Source: Equadaptatus sp045601305
Lineage (GTDB): Bacteria; Synergistota; Synergistia; Synergistales; Synergistaceae
Assembly: GCA_045601305.1 (NCBI GenBank)
Contig: JAZRZG010000099.1
Coordinates: 1-8,837 of the forward strand
Reading direction: 5' to 3'
Length of the DNA: 8,837 nt
Shown here: piece after piece, positions 5,168 through 8,837 of the stretch
Numbering within the stretch: position 1 is the first letter of the stretch
Layout of the letters: each line of letters opens with the position of its first letter
Translations under genes and position numbers: made by a program
Notes under the pieces: generated by a model
What the model was told of the DNA's origin: nothing
What the model saw: the letters and a program-made list of their open reading frames with translations, nothing else
Database searches by the model: none

Positions 5168-6636
5168 TTAATTTTTTCAATTATTCCGGTTGTCGAATAT
5201 CCTTGCGTTAGAGGAATAATAACAACTTCATCCGCAAATTCGCGCCCTGCAATCTGTTCGGGCGTATAATCTCCACCCTTGACGATTACGTTCGGACGAA
5301 GCACAGAAAGCAGTTCGCTCGGCGTGTCTTCACCGAAAACAACGACCATGTCCACAGCTTCAAGTGCCGCAAGAATTTTTGCCCTGTCTGCTTCGCCGTT
5401 TACAGGTCTGCTTTCCCCTTTAAGCCGTCTGACGGAATCATCTGAGTTCAGACCGACAATCAGCCTGTCGCCAAGTTCTTTCGCTCTGTTAAGGGAATCT
5501 ATATGCCCGCTGTGAATAATATCAAAGCAGCCGTTTGTAAATATTACCTTTCTTCCGGCAGTTTTCCATTCGGCACATATTTTCGCCGCGTTTTCCCTGT
5601 CCGTGATTTTGTCCATGTAAGAAAATCCTGCCTGTCTGAAAAGTCCGAGCAGATCTTCTGCCTTTATCGGATATGTACCAACTTTGCCGACGACAAACTG
5701 TGAAGCGAGATTTGCAAGTTCACAGCACTCCGGAAGCTCAAGCCCGGCAGCCAAAAATGCGGCTACTGTTGCTATCGTTGTATCTCCTGCGCCTGAAACA
5801 TCGTAAACTTCGACTGCGCTTGCCGGTATGTGTTTTACAAAATCGTCCGAAACAAGCGTTGAACCTTTTTCCGAACGGGTAACAAGAATATTTTCTATGT
5901 CATACTTTTCAATCAGCTCACGCGCTGCCCAGACAACATCTTCGTCTTCATTTTTCACTTCGCAGCCTGCCGCTTCGCTGAGCTCCTTAACGTTGGGGGT
6001 TATGAGATACGCGCCTGAATAGCAGTTCCAGTCTGATTTTTTCGGGTCTATAAGCAGCGGTATAAATCTTTTTTCACATAATGCTGAAAGTCTTCGGCAT
6101 AATGCCTCTGAGCAATATCCCTTGCCATAGTCTGAGATAACGACACAGTCAGGTTCATCGACAAGCAACATCGAAGCTCTTTTCTTCGCCTCATTTTCCG
6201 TTGTTTCAACGTAATACTCTTTATCCAGACGAAGCATCTGCTGATGTCCGCCGAGAATTCTTGTCTTGACGCTTGTAGCGCCTCTCATAATAATATTTGA
6301 AGTATCAACGTTCCGCATTGCAGGGTCTCTAAAAAACAACGCCGCGTACATATCGTTGCCCAGTCTCCCCGCAGGAATAATCTGAACACCCAGCCCCACA
6401 AGATTTGCCAATGCATTTCCAGCTCCGCCGAGAACGTATTTTTCATCGGTCATGCGAACTATAGGCACCGGAGCTTCGGGAGAAATCCGTCTGACATCGC
6501 CGTTTATGTAGCAGTCAAGCATAAGGTCTCCTGCAACAGCAACACAACAGTCAAAAAATTTGTTTATGCATATTTTCTCGGCTCTTTCAAGCAATTTTTT
6601 TGACAGTCCAAGTTCTGCTATAAAATCATGTGCCAT
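5164..6636 (-). CDS. hldE: Bifunctional heptose 7-phosphate kinase / heptose 1-phosphate adenylyltransferase
   Basis: This is a two-domain enzyme of 490 residues (E. coli HldE 477). The PfkB/ribokinase domain (about 28-330) phosphorylates C1 of heptose 7-phosphate: GDLMLD at 36-41, RRISPEAPVPIV at 49-60, GGAGNALANL at 70-79, and DVSGAGDT at 279-286 with catalytic Asp285. The C-terminal nucleotidyltransferase domain (about 350-490) adds AMP after GmhB has acted: FTNGCFDIIHSGH at 366-378 (HxGH type), NSDDSVRRLKG at 397-407 and KGGDY at 453-457. Both active sites look intact. The start has a modest Shine-Dalgarno (GGTGA) and lies 23 nt after hldD. The N-terminus carries about 15 residues before the kinase core that E. 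coli lacks. In many bacteria the two domains are separate proteins (HldA/HldC); here they are fused. Confidence 0.97.
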   Translation of the reverse strand: MAHDFIAELGLSKKLLERAEKICINKFFDCCVAVAGDLMLDCYINGDVRRISPEAPVPIVRMTDEKYVLGGAGNALANLVGLGVQIIPAGRLGNDMYAALFFRDPAMRNVDTSNIIMRGATSVKTRILGGHQQMLRLDKEYYVETTENEAKKRASMLLVDEPDCVVISDYGKGYCSEALCRRLSALCEKRFIPLLIDPKKSDWNCYSGAYLITPNVKELSEAAGCEVKNEDEDVVWAARELIEKYDIENILVTRSEKGSTLVSDDFVKHIPASAVEVYDVSGAGDTTIATVAAFLAAGLELPECCELANLASQFVVGKVGTYPIKAEDLLGLFRQAGFSYMDKITDRENAAKICAEWKTAGRKVIFTNGCFDIIHSGHIDSLNRAKELGDRLIVGLNSDDSVRRLKGESRPVNGEADRAKILAALEAVDMVVVFGEDTPSELLSVLRPNVIVKGGDYTPEQIAGREFADEVVIIPLTQGYSTTGIIEKIK

Positions 6637-6659
6637 AACATCACCGGCTTTCGTCTGTT

Positions 6660-7625
6660 TTAATAAATCGCGCAGTCCTTTACAAGATAGTTTCTGACAT
6701 AATCGCCAGCACCTTCCTCAAGCGTGGCAAACGGTTTGTCATAACCGACTGCACACAGCTTTTCCATATCAGCCTCTGTGAAATACTGATATTTCGCACG
6801 CAAACCTTCGGGCATGTCAATATATTTTATGGAAATTTTACGTCCCAGCGCATTAAAAACAGCCGTTGCAAGGTCATTGAAACTTTGTGCATGTCCTGTT
6901 CCAATGTTAAACAAACCGCTTTTGTCCGGGTGCTCAAGGAAAAAATTCATTGCGCTGCAAATATCTTTTACGTAAACAAAATCACGTTTCTGCTCACCGT
7001 GCGCATATTCGGGAAGATATGATTTGAAAAGCTTTATGCTGTCAGATTCTTTCAGCGCGTTGAAAGAATGGAAAATAACACTTGCCATAGAGCCTTTAAA
7101 ATATTCGTTTGGTCCATACACGTTAAAAAATTTCATTCCGACATGCTGCGGAGGACGTTTTGCCTGTTTTTCCACCCAAAGGTCAAACAACTGTTTTGAA
7201 TAGCCGTAGCCGTTCAGCGGACGAAGTTTTTTGATATCGCATTTGTCATCAAAGCCTTCGCTGCCGTCACCGTAGGTCGCCGCACTGCTTGCGTAAAGGA
7301 ATGGAATTTCTTTTTCCGCGCAGTAACTCCAAAGTGTCTTGCTGTAATTAAGATTGTTCCCATAAAGATAGTCAAAATCCTTCTCTGTAGTTGCTGAACA
7401 GGCGCCAAGATGAATAACTGCGGAAACGTCTTTTATTTCCGGTAAACGTGTCAGAAAGTCTGTTTTGTTGAAATATTCAATATACCGTTTATTGACAAGA
7501 TTTTTCCACTTCTCTGTAGAGGCAATGTTGTCTGCTACAATTACATCGTCACACCCGGCATCGTTAAGTGTGCGCAGCATACAACTGCCTATAAACCCTG
7601 CGCCACCGGTCAAAATAACTTTCAT
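6660..7625 (-). CDS. hldD: ADP-L-glycero-D-manno-heptose 6-epimerase
   Basis: This extended short-chain dehydrogenase epimerises ADP-D-glycero-D-manno-heptose at C6, the last step of the pathway. With the start at 7625 the protein has 321 residues and begins MKVILTGGAGFIGS, the dinucleotide-binding loop. YASSAATYG at 111-119 carries the catalytic Ser/Thr region. Tyr140 and Lys144 (YGYSK) are the catalytic pair, and Lys178 in FKGSMAS aligns with the second base of E. coli HldD. A longer frame from ATG 7664 would add 13 residues (MAELHSLQQGGIV), but these encode the ribosome-binding site and have no place before the Rossmann strand, so I reject it. Downstream, GYDKPFATLEEG at 294-305 is the usual C-terminal signature. 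Confidence 0.96.
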   Translation of the reverse strand: MKVILTGGAGFIGSCMLRTLNDAGCDDVIVADNIASTEKWKNLVNKRYIEYFNKTDFLTRLPEIKDVSAVIHLGACSATTEKDFDYLYGNNLNYSKTLWSYCAEKEIPFLYASSAATYGDGSEGFDDKCDIKKLRPLNGYGYSKQLFDLWVEKQAKRPPQHVGMKFFNVYGPNEYFKGSMASVIFHSFNALKESDSIKLFKSYLPEYAHGEQKRDFVYVKDICSAMNFFLEHPDKSGLFNIGTGHAQSFNDLATAVFNALGRKISIKYIDMPEGLRAKYQYFTEADMEKLCAVGYDKPFATLEEGAGDYVRNYLVKDCAIY

Positions 7626-7631
7626 AACAAT

Positions 7632-7639
7632 ACCTCCCT
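7632..7639 (-). promoter_or_regulatory. Shine-Dalgarno of hldD
   Basis: On the minus strand this reads AGGGAGGT, a near-perfect Shine-Dalgarno, 6 nt before the ATG at 7625. It decides the start against the upstream in-frame ATG at 7664. A freshly strong site here suggests hldD is translated independently of ugd, 51 nt upstream. Confidence 0.8.
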
Positions 7640-7676
7640 GCTGCAAACTATGTAATTCAGCCAAAAACTTATCATT

Positions 7677-8837
7677 TTAATCTCTTCCGAACAGATCTCT
7701 TGAATACAGTTTTTCTTTCACATTATCAAGGCAGGCATCTGAACGGTTTGCAATAATAACGTCTGCCTCTTGCTTGAATTCGTCAAGGTCATTGACAACT
7801 TTGCTGCCAAAGAATTCTATGCCGTTTTCAAGTGTCGGCTCGTAGATTATCACCTGCGCGCCTTTCTGTTTTACTCGTTTCATTACTCCCTGTATGGCGC
7901 TCTGGCGGAAATTGTCGGAGCCAGATTTCATTGTCAGGCGGTAGATGCCTATTGTCGCTGTTTTTTTGTTTGTTATGTCTATGTCTATGTCTTCGTAGTA
8001 TTCTTTCCAGCCAGTTTTTTTGAGCACTTGGTCTGCTATGAAGGTTTTGCGTGTTTTGTTGCTTTCTACTATTGCTCCGATTAGGTTTTGCGGTACTCCT
8101 TCATAGTTTGCAAGGAGTTGTTTTGTGTCTTTAGGCAGACAGTAACCTCCGTAGCCGAAGCTCGGATTGTTATAGTGGCTGCCTATACGGGGGTCTAAAC
8201 TTACACCGTCTATTATCTGTTTTGTGTCGAGGTTGTTTATTTCCGCGTAGGTGTCCAGCTCGTTAAAGTATGCAACGCGAAGCGCAAGGTAGCAGTTTGC
8301 AAAAAGTTTTATCGCTTCCGCTTCTGTGAGACCTGCTATTCTTACGTCTATGTTTTCTTTGAGTGCTCCTTCAACGAGTAAATTTGCGAAGGTTTCTGCT
8401 TTCTCGCGCATTTTTTCGTCGCCTTTGGGGCAGCCTACTATTATGCGGCTTGGATAAAGGTTGTCATAGAGCGCTTTTGATTCCCTGAGGAATTCGGGGC
8501 TGAAAAGTATGTTGCCGCAGTTGTATTTTTTGCGCACGCTTTCTGTGTAGCCGACCGGGATTGTTGATTTGATTATCATTGTTGCCGTCGGATTGAGTTT
8601 TATTACCTGTTCGATTACGTTTTCTACTGCTGAGGTGTCAAAGTACTGTTTGTCGGGGTCATAGTTCGTAGGCGTTGCGATTATTACGTAGTCGGCTTCC
8701 GAGTACGCTTTGGTGCCATCAAGAGTTGCAGTTAAGTTTAGTTCTTTTTCAGCAAGGTATTTTTCTATATAATCGTCCTGTATGGGTGATATTTTATTGT
8801 TGATTTTTTCAACTTTTTCAGGGACTACGTCTACTGC
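7677..8837 (-). CDS. ugd: UDP-glucose 6-dehydrogenase (5' end outside window)
   Basis: The frame stays open to the right edge, giving 386 residues that begin AVDVVPEKVEKIN. Compared with E. coli Ugd (388 residues), only about the first 26 residues, with the NAD-binding GxGxxG loop, are missing. The enzyme oxidises UDP-glucose to UDP-glucuronate with two NAD+. Visible landmarks are IATPTNYDP (window residues 53-61), KSTIPVG (90-96), SPEFLRESKALYDNLYPSRI (113-132), EAEAIKLFANCYLA and FGYGGYCLPKD (227-237), whose Cys233 is the catalytic nucleophile. The C-terminal YSRDLFGRD matches the E. coli end. An internal insertion of about 16 residues (KEYYEDIDIDITNKK region) relative to E. coli lies just before GIYRL. 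The internal ATG at 8579 is not the start. UDP-glucuronate may feed LPS core, lipid A or capsule. Confidence 0.96.
   Translation of the reverse strand, partial: AVDVVPEKVEKINNKISPIQDDYIEKYLAEKELNLTATLDGTKAYSEADYVIIATPTNYDPDKQYFDTSAVENVIEQVIKLNPTATMIIKSTIPVGYTESVRKKYNCGNILFSPEFLRESKALYDNLYPSRIIVGCPKGDEKMREKAETFANLLVEGALKENIDVRIAGLTEAEAIKLFANCYLALRVAYFNELDTYAEINNLDTKQIIDGVSLDPRIGSHYNNPSFGYGGYCLPKDTKQLLANYEGVPQNLIGAIVESNKTRKTFIADQVLKKTGWKEYYEDIDIDITNKKTATIGIYRLTMKSGSDNFRQSAIQGVMKRVKQKGAQVIIYEPTLENGIEFFGSKVVNDLDEFKQEADVIIANRSDACLDNVKEKLYSRDLFGRD
7975..7992. repeat. In-frame hexanucleotide repeat inside ugd
   Basis: ATGTCT is repeated exactly three times on the plus strand. On the coding strand it reads (GAC ATA) three times, giving DIDIDI in the insertion that distinguishes this Ugd from the E. 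coli protein. Copy changes would keep the frame. Confidence 0.85.

Noticed and set aside
7626..7664. N-terminal extension of hldD from ATG 7664 (13 residues)
   Set aside because: It spans a strong Shine-Dalgarno that serves ATG 7625, and family members begin directly at the Rossmann strand.
7677..8579. ugd starting at ATG 8579
   Set aside because: The frame stays open to the right edge and the 86 codons before it encode conserved Ugd sequence, so the gene is cut by the window end.

Overview
The window looks like part of a Gram-negative chromosome dedicated to the lipopolysaccharide inner core. It carries a complete set of genes for making ADP-L-glycero-D-manno-heptose, plus a heptosyltransferase-like enzyme. 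Base composition is moderately AT-rich and genes are tightly packed. I cannot place the organism reliably. The heptose pathway implies an outer membrane with heptose-containing LPS, and the Ugd and HldD proteins resemble the E. coli enzymes residue for residue in their active sites.

Left part (1-1290, plus strand): the last 31 codons of an unidentified gene, then three 32-bp tandem repeats, a leader with a small hairpin, and a GT9-family heptosyltransferase-like gene.

Middle (1291-3138): a toxin-antitoxin region. An intact hipB-hipA pair lies on the minus strand behind an AT-rich promoter framed by a perfect 15-bp inverted repeat. Tail to tail with hipA, on the plus strand, is the frameshifted remnant of a second, different HipB-like antitoxin. 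Its promoter and two operator-like boxes are still recognisable, but its partner toxin is gone.

Right part (3110-8837, minus strand, transcribed right to left): ugd (5' end outside the window), hldD, hldE, gmhB, gmhA, a multi-pass membrane protein and a 67-residue leucine-zipper protein. From hldE on, genes overlap or are separated by 3 nt, so this is very probably one operon. GmhA isomerises sedoheptulose 7-phosphate. The HldE kinase domain adds the 1-phosphate, GmhB removes the 7-phosphate, the HldE nucleotidyltransferase domain adds AMP, and HldD epimerises C6. The product is the donor for a heptosyltransferase such as the one at 307-1290. Ugd supplies UDP-glucuronate for core, lipid A modification or capsule. 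The last two genes have no known role; their position suggests a link to envelope assembly.

I see no tRNA, rRNA, CRISPR array or insertion sequence, and no strong intrinsic terminator. Nothing obvious separates the end of the heptose operon from the hipBA promoter, so read-through is possible.
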